From Spodoptera frugiperda (taxonomy: Eukaryota; Arthropoda; Insecta; Lepidoptera; Noctuidae): a stretch of DNA of 64,000 nt. Positions 35,701 to 48,128 of this stretch are shown here, one piece after another. The notes beneath the pieces were generated by a model that saw only the letters and a list, made by a program, of their open reading frames with translations, did no database searches and was not told the DNA's origin. The translations under genes were made by a program, and so were the position numbers. The DNA is taken from positions 3,600,001 through 3,664,000 of the forward strand of contig NC_064229.1 of NCBI RefSeq assembly GCF_023101765.2, in the 5' to 3' direction. Position 1 is the first letter of the stretch. The number at the start of each line of letters is the position of its first letter.

Positions 35701-38700
35701 TAAACGCACCCACTACACAGGAGAAAATTGTAGAGCGAAAAAATAATAAACTAAAATGGCTTTTTCAAATAAATCCAACCAATAATATGACTTGTGTCAA
35801 TTAAATCCATCAATTCAGTTCATTCAAGTACAGCCTACAATATACAAGTACATTAAAGTAATGCCTACGGCATTAAGCCCACCTCATGTACATATTCATG
35901 TGCATAAAGAATTAAATAAATAAAAAAAATACAGCGGAACTTCCTAGATAGGTTGTAATAAACTTCAAATAAGGATAAAAAACTTACGTGGAAAACAAAT
36001 CATGGAACATGTATTCGACAATGATGACGTCAAACTTCTGCTTTGGGTCCCTCATCATGTCCCGAACATTTGGGTTGCCCAGTACCATGTCAGCGATTGT
36101 TGAAAAAAATTCAAATATCACTTTGAAATCATGCAGATCGGCTGACCCAGCTAGAATTTGTTTGAAATCCAGCATTTCTTCTGCCGCTGTTGTAAAAGAT
36201 GTTACATTTAGTTTTACTTTGTTCGGTAATACCTGAGTAATCATACATACTTCACACTATAATATCATAAAAAGCGAAAGTTTGTTTCTTGGATGTTTTT
36301 CCGTCAATAACGCTGAAACTGCAAAACGGATTTTGATGAAATTTGGTATACAGACAGGGTATGAGCTGATTTGGGTGATAGGATACTTTTTAATCCCACG
36401 GAAATGTGGACGAAGCTGCTGGCAGAAGCTAGTACAGAATAACCTATTGCAATACCCTAGGCAATTTTAAACTCACCTATTGAAAAAATACGGATCTTAA
36501 AATATCTCATTATGTGTTTGCCAAGGTCTTAAGTCTTTTTTGCCTTTACTCGAGCAAGAACCAGCCTCATAGGCATTTGACATTCTGATGATAAAAAATG
36601 AACAACCCGGAAATAATTGAACCATTTCATGATCATTATCAATCATCATCGTCATTGCTGACTAGATCTGTTTAAAAGCACTAATCTATATCTATCTATA
36701 CATATAATAAAATCGTAGAAAAGTGCTGTCTGTACATTGAAAATAAAAATAAAAAAAATAGCAGGGGTTATTGTTATGTCGATGTCGAACCCAAAAATGT
36801 AATTAACTTTTTTTTTGTCTGTTTGTCTGTTTGTCTGTTTGTCTGTTTGTCTGTTTGTCTGTTCGTCTGTGCGCGCTAATCTCAGAAACGGCTGATCCGA
36901 GTTGGATGCGGTTTTCACGAATATATTGTGGGATGCTTAAATTTACATTTAGTGTTTGTTTCATGTCAATCGGTTCATAAATAAAAAAGTTATGTCAAAT
37001 TAAAGAATCACGTCGAACATTCTATGCTTATACCATTAATCTCCGCAACTATTTGACGGATTTGGTTGAAATTTGGTACAGATATAGTTTAGAACCTTAG
37101 AAAGGACATAAATAATTTATTTCATATTTTTATTTCAAAAATCAAAAAATAAAAATAAGAAATAAATTATTTATAAATAATTCTATGTCGATCGTTACAC
37201 GACTTCGGTTCATGTTATTGTTTTAATTTATCGAAAAAAAGTAAATAAATAGTAAAAAGGTATGAAAAAAATAATATCAATATAATAAAACATTTAGTAC
37301 AAAGAAAATGCTCTAACGGAGTATAGATAATTCTATGTCGATCGTTACACGACTTCGGTTCATGTTATTGTTTTAATTCATCGAAAAAAAGTAAATAAAT
37401 AGTAAAAAGGTATGAAAAAAATAATATCAATATAATTAAACTTTTAGTACAAAGAAAATGCCCGAACGGAGTATAAATAAATAATCCAAGTTGTCTTTAT
37501 CCTCGATAGATGGCGTTGGGATCGAAATAGATCGCGCTATGGTTTCGTTACATTCATTTGGTTGGGTATCGGCCGAGCGCTTCGGTACTATCGTAGAAAA
37601 AGTGTATTATCAGTCGTATGATTATTTGTCTGTAGTGGTCCTGCTGTTTCGTATATTCTAAATTGGTTTCGTTGTATTTGTCAATTAATAAGTTTATTTG
37701 TTGGGTTTTCCTGGTTTTTTGGTTAAACTATTTAACGTAGGTTTAGTTTGATATCGATTATTAGTAGTTACTGTAGTTAGTTTTTTTAATAAAATTGTAA
37801 GTCTAATTTATAAATTAATTAGATTAGATTTAAGTCGTTTCTTTTAAATTATTTAGTTTAAGCTTGGTTATTATAGCATAGAGGATAGGTTGTAATATAT
37901 TTTCTTTTTTAATTGTTATAAATTCGTAATTCGTAGCTTTCTTTAGTTTTAAGTTAGTTTAAGTCCGTTTTTAAACTATTTTTTCAATGCCCTAAGTGAG
38001 TATACATCTATTAAATTCAAACGCAGAGCTCATTATGTTGATTTTTGAAGAGTTCCCTGGAATATCTTCCACATCTCATTTTTGAAGAGATCCCGCGAGA
38101 TCGGGAACTATGTGGTTAAAACCAAAAATTTGCCGGAAGTCACTATTCCACGCGAACGAAGTCGCGGGCAAAAGCTATAACATAATATGTTTTATAAGTC
38201 TGGGAGAGCCATACTTCGGCACGAATGGGCTGGCTCGATTGGAGTGATACCACGGCCTCACAGAAAACCGAAACAACACTTGCGTTGTGTGAATGAGGTT
38301 ACCGGAGGCCCAATTACCCCCTTTCCCAATCCCCGATTCTTCAACAACCCTTAAATTCCTCACCCCCTAAAGGCCGGCAACGCATTTGTAACGCCTCTGG
38401 TGTTTCAAGTGTACATGAGCGGCGGCGATTGCTTACCATTAGGTGATCCGTCTGCTCGTTTATCGGCTTATTCCATAAAAAAAATGTTTGATCTCACAAT
38501 CTAATCTTAATACTTACAATCAAAAAATGGTTGGATATCACTAACGTCCACTAAATGTACGTTGGTCTGATTTTTCTTTTTCGGTGCGAACGGTGTTACA
38601 TAAGTTACCTGGAAAAAGTGGTTGGTATCAGCAACGTGTAGGTACTATGTATTTGTATAAGTTCTCATGTACTACTATACAATATAGTACTTATGACAAG

Positions 38701-39536
38701 TCATAGAACCTATTTAGAATAGGTATACATTTAGAATAAGTAACAAAAAAACTACATGATATAATAATACAACGTCACGCCTTTTTATCACGGAGGGATA
38801 GGTAGAGGTGTTCATTACGGTACGTAATGCCGCTACAATTTGTACAGCCACTTTTTACCATTTTTTATTATAAGACCCATATAATAGGGCGTGAGCCTTT
38901 TGCGATATACTGGGCACAATTCCAGACACCGTGCTACTACTGAGATTTTTTTCGACCCGAGAATCGAACCCGAGACCCGTAGTCGCACTTGCGATAAAAA
39001 TTAATAATAATAAGTGTGGGAGAGCCATGCTTCGGCACGAATGGGCCGGCTCGACCGGAGTAATACCACGGCCTCGCAGAAAACCGACGTGAAACAACGC
39101 TTGCATTGTGTTTCGTTATGTGAGTGAGGTTACCGGAGGCCCAATTCCCCCCTTCCCAATATTCCCCATTCCCATTCCCGAACAACAACCCTTAAATTCC
39201 TAACTCCCAAAAAGCTGGTAACGCACTTGTAAAGCCTCTGGTATTTCAAGTGTCCATGGGCGGCGGCGATTGCTTACCATCAGGTAATACGTCTGCTCGA
39301 TTACCGGCATGTCCCATAAAAAAAAAATAATACATCAGATAAAAATTACTATAATTAAAAAATATTTTTATAGATGTACTCACTTCGTGACCAGCATTAA
39401 GGAGGTGCTTGACCATATTGTCTCCAAGGATAGCATGACTGGGACTCGGCGTAGGAAACACGGCCAAAATTTTATAACCATCACAAGAACACAAACTTAC
39501 AACTACACAAAACAAAAACCATTTAATTTTCTCCAT
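32794..39536 (-). CDS. UGT-4: UDP-glycosyltransferase (second subgroup), HCG variant
   Basis: Complete UGT of 523 residues. Coding exons on the minus strand: 39384-39536, 38518-38608, 35988-36186, 35326-35523, 34749-34968, 33640-33859, 33341-33563 and 32794-33061. The start is MEKIKWFLFC with signal peptide VVVSLCSCDG. Putative catalytic His34 is in PSPSHAILGDN. The signature reads FVTHCGLLSLTEAVHYGVPV: the usual second Gly of THGG is Cys. The PROSITE UGT pattern allows Cys there, but none of the five paralogs has it. A membrane helix is followed by a tail ending KLKKN, a KXKXX type ER-retrieval signal. Exon 2 (91 nt) and exon 7 (223 nt) place it with UGT-5 and UGT-6. Intron 2 (about 2.3 kb) is full of repeats. 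Confidence 0.93.
33115..33245 (-). mobile_element. LINE 3' tail fragment in UGT-4 intron 7
   Basis: Contains 'gggtcgacgtttgaccgcta' and 'ctcgcctggtggtaagtgat', the reverse of the sequence that follows the jockey-like stop codon at 51838-51905. Confidence 0.6.
35588..35735 (+). repeat. SINE family III copy, forward, in UGT-4 intron 3
   Basis: Shows 'gcgggttcgattcccgcacg' and ends 'aaacgcacccactacacagg'. The 5' end is lost. Confidence 0.8.
36813..36868 (+). repeat. GTCTGTTT octanucleotide microsatellite
   Basis: About six units of 'gtctgttt' in a row following a T run. Confidence 0.9.
37177..37476 (+). repeat. 150-bp tandem duplication, two copies
   Basis: 'ttctatgtcgatcgttacac' at 37181 recurs at 37331. 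The copies continue alike through 'acaaagaaaatgc', with differences such as 'ctctaacgg' versus 'cccgaacgg'. Confidence 0.85.
38195..38480 (-). repeat. SINE family IV copy, reverse, nearly full, beside UGT-4 exon 2
   Basis: From 'gggagagccatacttcggca' to 'atccgtctgctcgtttatcg'. Ends about 40 bases from the exon 2 donor. Confidence 0.8.
38771..38995 (+). repeat. SINE family II copy, forward, in UGT-4 intron 1
   Basis: From 'caacgtcacgcctttttatc' to 'gagaatcgaacccgagaccc'. Confidence 0.8.
39015..39315 (-). repeat. SINE family IV copy, reverse, full length, in UGT-4 intron 1
   Basis: From 'gtgtgggagagccatgcttc' to 'attaccggcatgtcccataa', about 70 bases from exon 1. Confidence 0.85.
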
Positions 39537-40311
39537 TATCGACACAATTTTTGGACACTCACTGAACTATATTAAAACCTTTTTGGAATATTGGTTATTT
39601 AAACTTTATTAAAACCTCTTTGGAATATTCCAATTACTTAATTATTTTTAACTTTGTCTGTCTGTACTTGATAGGCGTCACTGAGTCACTGACTGACGAC
39701 ATTGAAAGTGATTGTTCGACTAACGAATTTCAAATTAAGAACGGCTAATGTTCAACTATTTTTTGTAACTCGTTATCTTTAAAAGCGTGTTCTATGAGAA
39801 TAGTGACTTAACGGCAAATGTTATTCTTATTAGAATACAAAATAAGATCCATAGCTGTCAAAATAATAAACCGGTTAATCATTGTTAAAAAAGTTGTCGT
39901 CGTTGTTCTAACCAATAGGTACACCACTCGTTTTCCGAATACTTTTACCTGACTGTAATGTAAATGTAACATGTAAAAAAACTGAATCTTAGTAAATGAT
40001 AAAAAATTAGATTTTCTACTTGTAAAGAGTAATCAATTCATATGAGATTCACATCTCAATCAATCGGTATAGAAGTATAAAGGAAAGTATATGTGAGAAA
40101 TAAAGTGGATGGTGCTAATAAATGATATTTAAGTGGGAACGCAAATTGTGTCCCCGAAAATAAGGATACTCAAAAATACCAGATATATAGAGTAGTTTTT
40201 ATATAATTTTATCCAGATATATGAATTGTAGTTGGGTTCGGTACTCGTAGACCATTTTGAGAATGATAAATTACCAAAAATAAAAATGAAATAACTGTAT
40301 GGCGATTTAGG
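39537..40311. other. intergenic between UGT-4 and UGT-5
   Basis: AT-rich, with no recognised repeat family. It must hold the UGT-4 promoter: on the minus strand an initiator-like TTCAGTG lies about 30 bases before the ATG at 39536. I see no clear TATA box. Confidence 0.5.
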
Positions 40312-40317
40312 TTTATT
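40312..40317 (-). terminator. UGT-5 polyadenylation signal AATAAA
   Basis: TTTATT on the plus strand, about 68 bases beyond the UGT-5 stop codon. Confidence 0.6.
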
Positions 40318-40384
40318 AAAAATAATTTGTAACAAATAATACTTAATCTACAAAAATTATGACTTCTTCTAAAATCTAAACTAT

Positions 40385-43300
40385 TTAATTCTTCTTAAGT
40401 TTTGGGCTCTTCGACGTCAATAAACTTATAATTGTCCTAACCACCAGTAGTAAAACTACAGCCGCAACCAGAAGTAGAACAAATAAATCCAGGAACAGTT
40501 TTTGGTACAGCGGCACTTGTAGCGCCACTGAGCGCAGGTGTGGGGCGCCGCGCGTGCGCACCACGTGCTCCACCCAGAAGTTCAATTCTTCTCCCTTCTT
40601 CATCGGAGTGTCGTGGTATGCTGCAGATACCACCTTTGCTCTGGACGTGTATCTGTGAAATCAGAACTTACTTAGCAGCTGTTCTTAAATTTAAACTACC
40701 AAATTCTGTTAAATCTTGACTACCAAGTAGGAATTTCGGGCTAATTAAGCAAATCTTCTTTTTAGAGTCACGTCCTAACTTAATTTAGATTTGCGTCTGG
40801 AATACGATATATAAAATTTTCCAAGCTCTGTTAGGTACTTACTTAGGCAGATCACCAAGAACTTTGTCCAGAGTAACCTTCAAGTCTTTATGTAAGTTGT
40901 ATGATAGGTTAACCCTTTCTCCAATGCCGTGCTTTCGAGCTAGGTTTGCATTGAGGTACTGGTCTGCAAACACTGGGATGGCTATGACTGGGACGCCGAA
41001 GTGGATCGTCTCGGTAAATGACAGGAAACCACCGTGAGTGATGAACAACTTCAAATTGGGATGGGCTGGAAAAAGAAGTAAAATTAACACATTGAACGCC
41101 GTGAACACTGGTGACCGACGTTAGCGGAGGATTTGCGTTTAACAGTGTTTTTTTTATTGGCAGTCAAAGACTTAAACATCATAGCACAGATTGTTAGAGT
41201 GTGAGTGACATACGAATTAAGTAAAGCCCACCCAATATGCTCTGCTGTGGTGCCCACTGCACAATGTGGACATTCTTAGGCCGGTTCGGTAGATTCTCCT
41301 CAAACTTCCATAACACAGTCTGCTTCAGTCCCCCGAATACTTCCAACAGACCTTTCTTCAGTTCATCTGGTAAGTCCTTGCTCTTCAAATTGGAACCCAT
41401 GCTGAAGTAAATCACACCGTTCTTGGCATTGTCCATAATTTTCTTCAGATCCTGGGAATTGTTAAAAGGATTAATATACAAACAACACCAAAACATTGTT
41501 GAGAGTTATTTTTATACAAGCCATTTTTATTACTGACCTCTGGTAATGGCTTCACCTCCTCATCAATATGGAAACCTCCAATGTGCTTGTAGCTTGGTGG
41601 TAGTGGCACTGCATTACCCATCGCGACTTGCGAGCTACCCAACATTAGCGACGCGTTATATTTTAGCTCATTATAATCAGGTACTGGTTTACCTTGCTCC
41701 TTTAAGATAGGGACTACTTGCTGTTGGTATATGGCTTCTTCTACATAATAGAAGTCACTGAAATCAAGGAGTAATGTAAACATTAAGAATTTAATTAGAC
41801 AAGAACTTTCTTTATTTAAAAGTACATTAAGTAGTCGCTTTGTAAGTCGTGGTGGCCCCGAGGTTTAAGACGCTTCTCATATATGAGAGTGCGGGTTCGA
41901 AACCTACTAACGGCAAGTACCAACGTGACCTCTTCCGAGTACGTCCGAATACCTACATTCTAAGATTATTTAGATACCATTGACAAACGGTAAAGGAAAA
42001 CATCGTGAGGAAACTTGGGCTTATAGTTTCTAATTGTAAGTTTGAAATCGCCAACCCGCATTGAGCAAGCGTGGTGATTAATGCTCAAACCTTCTATGTG
42101 CGAGAAGAGGCCTTTGGTCAGCAGTGGCCACTTAGTAGGTTGTTGATGTGTATGTAAATTAGTCGCTAAACGAATTATGTAGGTAAAAGGTTATACTCAC
42201 AATTCATGATAATATAATCCTTTAATTTGCGTCCACAGCTCCTGAACTCTTCCCAAAAATGTGAATGGCGGTATTCGAGCTTGAAGGTAGTCGCTGTTGT
42301 AGGCTGGGTTCATAGGACCACTTATCATGTTTATAACTTCCCAATGTGGTTCTATAGTGGAGAACCAGATGTAAGGACATTGGAATACTGCTGAGAACCT
42401 GAAACATGATAACATTCCATCTTTATTAGTTTTCCATCTCGATATTAGCTCTAGACTAAAAAACCTCCAAACTGCCGTTCTAATTTTGGTGGTTGTTGAC
42501 TATTTTTGGGTCAACTATGATTTGTTTGGAAGCTTTTATAGGATTAGAAGATGTACAAAGGGGATTGACCAACTTGTATGGGACTTTGGCTATTTTTGAA
42601 CAAGCACTTCAGCTAATAATATATGTTTGATTTATTAGATCATATCAGTAAGAATGAAGATACAAACTTAGTTTTGTATCAAGATTTATATTTAGATATT
42701 TTTTTACATTTTATCGAAACTGGTTATGCATGAAATGAAACATATTTTTTCTATTAAATTGCATTATTAATCCGATTCATATGTAATTAAAATATGGTCA
42801 AGGAACTCGGCAGGTGGATTAATAATTTTCTGGTACCTTGCCCAGCTTAAAAACCAAATAATAGTTATTATATGTGCACATCAACCTACTGTTCTATGAC
42901 CCACCATGCAGTTGCAGCAATAATGTTTTATGGCTGTCCTGTCTTTAGTGTTATTTTCATATGATATATATACAAAATATGTTTTCCTACTAATGTGTCT
43001 ACTTTGTATTTTCCCACGCAATAAATTGGAGTTTCAACACTCACAATGCAAAAGAACAAAGCGAATAATATCTGTCATTTTGACGAAAAACACGACAGAT
43101 TGACAGCAGATTGGCAGCACTAAAGTCAAATTCAAAGCCAATTACTAAAAAAATACTTGGTCTTATCATAACAAATACCAATAAAAATCGATTTTTTTAA
43201 AGTACAAATTGACACAAAGTTATTAGTGTCAGACATTTACTAAAATATAAATAAAATTATTGGTAAATTACATTTTTGTTGAGCAGCCTGTTCAAAAATA

Positions 43301-46300
43301 GCCAGATTTGGACAATCTCCTTTTGGTTACAGCTTTAAATTAAAATGGGATTTTAATTCTGGTGATCATTTACTGTTTTTGCCTGTTATACCTATGTTAC
43401 TAAATCAAGCGATACATTAAACAAAAGCCATAAAAAAGTAAACTAACTTACGTGGAAAACAAATCGTTAAACATGTATTCGAGAATCATGACGTCAAACT
43501 TCTGCTTTGGGTCCCTCATTAGTTTTTGAACATTTGGGTTGCCCAGTGTCTTGTTACTTACTGTCGCCACAAGCTCAAACAATACATTTTTGTTATAAAC
43601 TATATCATCTGCTCCGTCTAGAATCTGTTTAAAGTTCAGCATTTCACCAGCGTCTGTAGAATAATATAACATTATAAATTATCACCGTCTTCAGCCCGTG
43701 ATAATCCACTACTGGACTATGTGCCTCTTGGGGCCTTAGTCTGCTATTACAATTGTGTCAGAATGGTCGATCACTGAGCAGTGCGAGAGTACTGCTCAAT
43801 GATCGACCATTCTGATACAATTGGATTATCAGACTAAGGCCCCTGTACTCAAGCTTTTCCAAAATCTCTACGACTGGCAGGAGGGTTAAAGATCACAGTT
43901 TCAAGAAGGTCAGATTTATCAAAGTGTGGCAAGTCTTTGTTAAATGTTAGTATAGGGGTGCTTTTCCTCCAGAGATGTGCTATGTAGCTATGCTGCGAGT
44001 ATGTAAGCTAAATAGCTAAGCTGTAAAACTATGTGACAGTTAGCTATATAGCGGTGCGAGTAAGATGTGCTATGAAGATATGCCGTCGCAAAGTAGCTGC
44101 ACGAGGAAGATGCGCACCTCAAATACGATGTATCGATAGTAGGGAAACCGTCGATAGCAAGCATACTTAGCACACATCGTTTTCACCAGCGCTAAGCTAT
44201 ATGTAACAATGAATATGATTGGTGAAAGCCAACCGCATCCACAGCTACGTAGCATAATACATCTCTGGTGGAAAAGCACCCTAACTCCTTAGTCGGCTCT
44301 GGCATATCTATTGTCAATTCTATTTCGTTGTCAATTTTATTTTCAGACCTATCCTTAGCCATTTTACTTCCACCGTTGGACTAAAAACTCCCTGCTTCTA
44401 CTCTTGCTTTTCGAAACGGAGCCCCGGTAACCTGCTAGGCAGTCCTCAGCAGCACCAATATAATATTTAAATGATACAATAATGGTATCGTACCTTCTAA
44501 TATTTTTTGGACAGGACTAACGTCCACCAAATGTACATTTGTCTGATTCTTCTGTTTCTCTATGTAAGGTGTTACATATGTTATCTGTAAAAAGAAGTAG
44601 GCATCAACAACATGTCTATTGTATTATAAATCAGACATACTAAATTAATTATATGGTTTTCGACTTACTCACGTAACTGTGTAACGATGTACTCGACTAG
44701 TTTCAACCCAATCTAGAGGTTCATAATTCATGAGCAACATTCCGCGACACATGACGCGGCGCCTGTCTCGTTGCAACTAGCAAACAGTCACGTGAGTAAG
44801 ACAAAACCATAATAATTAATCTATGTCTATTGCCTCTCAAATTTTAATTGGATAAGTCACTAGTCTAGACGCTACGACGCTTAAACCTTTACCAATTTAT
44901 AAAACCTTTTTTTTTGTCATCATCCAATGACTTCTCTCGTCTTGGGCGAGGCGAGAGAGAATGTCAGACTCTTACTGACTAAAAACCACCCCGTTCCTAC
45001 TTCTGCTTTTCGAACCGGAGCCCCGGTAAACCCGTTAGGTAGTCCGCAGCTCCGGACACAAAGGAAGACATTCAGATTGATAGTACAGTGGGCGGTCTTA
45101 TCACTAAAAAGCGATCTCTTACAGACAACCTTTGGATGGAAGGGTAGGCCTATTTGTCACAAAGGCAAATTTGGTGGCTTATTCTAAAAAAAGCGATTTC
45201 GAAATTGAAACAGATCGACCGATCGAGATTACTTCGAAAGCTCGGATTGACGGTTACATAATAGCCTAGGCCTAGGCCTAGCTGAGGAATAAAATCAGTT
45301 TTATTGCACTATTTGTACTTTAAATTGTTTTTGTGCAACCGCTGTAGGTATTGTTAGTAAATAAGAACGCAACCATATTAGTATTTTGTATCTGTGGCAC
45401 TGTCCACATGTAATGTCTATGTCATGTTAACTTTCTTTTGTTTTGCCGCGTTTTTTTCACAATTGAGAATAAACTTCCATTTAAAAGTTAAATACGTTTT
45501 AATTATTTACCACAACTAGAGATGTGCCGTTCCCGGTAATATTCCCCGACGCGGGAATATTGGTGGGAATATTGCCGGCAATATTCCCGGGAGTGGAAAT
45601 ATTGGGGAATATTGCTTAATTTCAAGTCAAATTAACCTCGAAAACGGTGTTTAATACTTAAAATTAGCATTTAAAGACCACAGTGTACATTATATACAAT
45701 AATATATTGTTTTGGGTAAAATTGCCAATATTCCCAGCAATTTTGGGCAATATTCCCGGTAATTTACCGGGAATATTCCCAATGTTGCCGGGCACGATAG
45801 CGTGTCATAGTCCTGGTGAATCCATAAGACATAATATCATTTCTGGTCGTGGTCGTTTGGTTAATGGTGAATATTTGCATAGACGTAATCTGGTGGCCAA
45901 GATTATCCAGCAGCAACTTGCTTTGCACTATCAACTTGTTGAGTTTGAGGTTCAATATTACAAGTATGTGCCTGATCCAGTTCTTGAAAACGGCCATATC
46001 ACGTTGTACTGGGATCGATCTATCATCACTGATAGAACTATTGTAGCCAATAAACCTAATATAGTGGAGATAGATCGGCAAGCGCGCCGCGCGATGATAG
46101 TCGATATCACCATGCCTCATGACGAGAACCTCGTGAAAGCTGAAAAAGATAAACAAATAAAATATCTTGACTTGGCTCGCGAGGTTGTCGACATGTGGAA
46201 TGTGAATTCGGCTATCACTGTGCCGATAGTTATGTCGGCCAATGGATTAATACCTAACAGCCTCGACAACCACCTTAGGAGGCTGGGGTTGAGCGGATGG

Positions 46301-47521
46301 ATTAAGAGCCTGATGCAGAAGGCAGTACTCCTCGAAACGGCACGTATTGTGAGGAGGTTCCTGTCCCTGGAGCCCTAACCACCGGTAGCTTGGACCATGC
46401 TCCCGCTACTGGTCGGCTCCTATTTTTATATTTTTAAATATTATTTTATTTTGTATGTGTAGTATTTAAAAATGTAAATTTAGAGAATTTTAAATAAATA
46501 TGTAGGTATTATTTGATAGGGAACATTGGGAATATTCCCAATGTTGCCGGGAATATTGGTATTTTACCGGCAGCGGGAATATTGGGAATATTGCCGGTAG
46601 TGGGAATATTTCCATCAGGCACATCACTAACCACAACCACGATTCATATTCCTTTAGGTATGTTATGTCATGCCCAAGAATGAGAGATTCTTTGTGATAA
46701 TTCGCACCCTCAGAATTAAAGTGCCTTAACTCAAAATTTCTGTTCAGATTTTTTCATAAACTGGCGTTATAAAATACAGTCTACAACTAAAGAACTAATC
46801 CATAAGTCTAGTAAAATTCAATCGTATGTTATGGAATACGGAAGAGATGTACTAAAATGTATTCAATACTATAATATTCTGAGACTTTCTGGGTCATTTC
46901 CCACGACTTGCAGTTTTTTGATTCGGTCACTTTCATTCTAAGGACAGTTGTTGATGAAAATTTTTGTGCTTATCCGGTATCTATGAGAATCGGCCAACAT
47001 CTATTTTTCATTCCCATGAATGTTAGGGGTAGTAAAACCCTAATTTTTTAATGTTCTGCGGACGAAATCGCGGGCAGAAGCTAGTATTATCACTACATAG
47101 TATAAAACAAAGTCGCTTTTTCTGTCATGTTGTATGTCCCTATGAACGCTTAAATCTTTAAAACTACGCAACGGATTTTGATGCGGTTTTTTTAATAGAT
47201 AGAGTAACTCATGAGGAAGGTTTTTATGTATAATACAGGTATAATATATCACCATTGCACCCATGCGAAGCTGGGGCGGGTCGCTAGTAGAAAATAAAGT
47301 AAAACTGTTTTTTTTTAAGGGTGTGATACCTTATTAAATTGAAATATAATTTTCACAGTTATACTTACTTCGTGTCCAGCTTTAAGGAGATGTTTCACCA
47401 CATTGTCTGCAAGGATGCCATGGCTGGGGCTCGGCATGGAAAACACGACCAAGATCTTATAAGCATCACATGAACACAAACTTACAACGACACAAAACAA
47501 AACGTATTTAATTATCTCCAT
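40385..47521 (-). CDS. UGT-5: UDP-glycosyltransferase (second subgroup), complete
   Basis: ER UGT of 524 residues. Coding exons on the minus strand: 47369-47521, 44494-44584, 43452-43653, 42201-42398, 41538-41757, 41232-41451, 40843-41065 and 40385-40652. The start is MEIIKYVLFC with a signal peptide nearly identical to that of UGT-4 (VVVSLCSCD). Putative catalytic His34 is in PSPSHGILADN. The donor-binding block is YFSMGSNLKSKDLPDELKK. The signature FITHGG...PVFADQ starts near residue 368. A membrane helix lies at roughly 487-508, and the tail ends KLKKN. Exon 3 is 202 nt, one codon longer than in UGT-4 and UGT-6. Intron 2 carries a 114-bp fold-back and a MITE, and intron 4 carries a SINE. 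The Gln-rich stretch VEEAIYQQQVVPILKEQGKP and exon 4 closely match UGT-4, its nearest paralog. Confidence 0.94.
41847..42155 (+). repeat. SINE family V copy, forward, in UGT-5 intron 4
   Basis: Shows 'gtggccccgaggtttaagac', a B-box-like 'gcgggttcgaaacctactaa', 'aaacatcgtgaggaaacttg', and the end 'ttagtaggttgttgatgtg'. Bm1-like in style. Confidence 0.75.
43730..43843. repeat. 114-bp fold-back hairpin in UGT-5 intron 2
   Basis: GGGGCCTTAGTCTG at the left pairs with CAGACTAAGGCCCC at the right. The arms continue through AGAATGGTCGATCA and TGATCGACCATTCT to an 8-nt loop (gcgagagt) near 43782-43789. A few mismatches occur in the arms. Confidence 0.85.
43955..44283. mobile_element. MITE with inverted ends GGTGCTTTTCC...GGAAAAGCACC
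   Basis: The left end GGGGTGCTTTTCCTCCAGAG mirrors the right end CTCTGGTGGAAAAGCACCCT. The interior carries several 'agctatgtagc'-like blocks. Related copies sit in the duplicated block of UGT-2 intron 1. Confidence 0.75.
44910..45055 (+). repeat. SINE family I copy, forward, in UGT-5 intron 1
   Basis: From 'tttttttgtcatcatccaat' to 'ttaggtagtccgcagctccg'. A truncated second copy lies at about 44380-44455. Confidence 0.8.
45530..46625. repeat. GGGAATATT minisatellite blocks around a LINE fragment
   Basis: Blocks at about 45530-45800 and 46510-46620 are built of 'gggaatatt', 'ggcaatattcccgg' and 'attgccgg' in both orientations. The sequence 'gggaatattcccaatgttgc' occurs on both sides of the LINE fragment in the same orientation (from about 45770 and from about 46530). 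Confidence 0.8.
45790..46378 (+). mobile_element. non-LTR retrotransposon fragment, C-terminal endonuclease region
   Basis: An open frame to the stop at 46376-46378 covers the C-terminal end of an R2/RLE-type LINE polyprotein. Recognisable blocks are LVAKIIQQQLALHYQLVEFE, the restriction-like endonuclease core NKPNIVEIDRQARRAMIVDI followed by K-D-K-Q-I-K-Y, and the ending ARIVRRFLSLEP. The reverse transcriptase domain is absent, so the copy is dead, but the frame is unbroken for about 195 codons. UGT-5 intron 1. Confidence 0.75.
47089..47290 (+). mobile_element. short Helitron-like non-autonomous element
   Basis: Begins 'tatcactacatagtataaaa' and ends 'ctggggcgggtcgctagtag', with the CTAG-type 3' end usual for lepidopteran Helitrons. 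A second such end ('gcgggcagaagctagt') lies just upstream, at about 47070-47087. It is in UGT-5 intron 1, 80 bases from exon 1. Confidence 0.6.
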
Positions 47522-47590
47522 TTTTGACAGTTTTGATCAGAGCAAACTCGTAAATATTTCGATAAGATTTTGAAAAAACAATTTTATAAG
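47522..47590 (-). promoter_or_regulatory. UGT-5 start region with motif shared with UGT-6
   Basis: On the minus strand CTTATAAAAT (near 47581-47590) may be the TATA box. CTCTGATCAAAA (47542-47531) lies ten bases before the ATG. The same 12-mer precedes the UGT-6 ATG, so it may mark the initiator of this subgroup. Confidence 0.45.
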
Positions 47591-48128
47591 CACATTTCTC
47601 TCTCAGGCAGTTACAACTAACTTAAAATTATACAGCTAAAGTTGTTGTATTTATTGTAATCGTTATCTTTATCAAAGATACTGAAAGACAGTGACACAGT
47701 TGTTTATATTATGGGTCTTATATTAAACAATATAAGATACATATCTCAGTCAATCAAAAAACACTTGATAATTCACTGGTAGACCAAAATCCTGGTGATA
47801 TCAAGGTATTACAAAAAATCTACGTAGATAAGATAGTTATGATTGTAGTAGGGAAACCCAAATTGCCATGATAACGCCATTATGAGTAATCCTCTTTGAG
47901 GAGTAGCTAGAGAGTCGCCACGGCACCTTCCGCCTGACTCTTTCTGCTTGGTGCTTTTCGCTTTATGAATAAACAGAAACAAAAAAAATAATATTGAATA
48001 GTTGCTTTTAATAATAACAACTTATTACAAAGTATGTATTAATTACAATAATGAATAAATTTAATCTCTCTTTTCTCATATCTTACAGCAAAGCGTCATG
48101 TGGGGGCAAACATTTTGTTTCATATCAT

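Larger units (their letters stand above)
36280..38175. repeat. repeat-rich block in UGT-4 intron 2, with Helitron-like ends
   Basis: Two pieces end in the lepidopteran Helitron-like 3' sequence: 'gacgaagctgctggcagaag' plus CTAGT near 36429, and 'gacttcgttcgcgtggaata' read in reverse ('gaagtcgcgggcaaaagcta') near 38174. Between them lie a GTCTGTTT octamer run (36813-36868) and the 150-bp tandem repeat at 37177-37476. No coding sequence seen. Confidence 0.5.
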
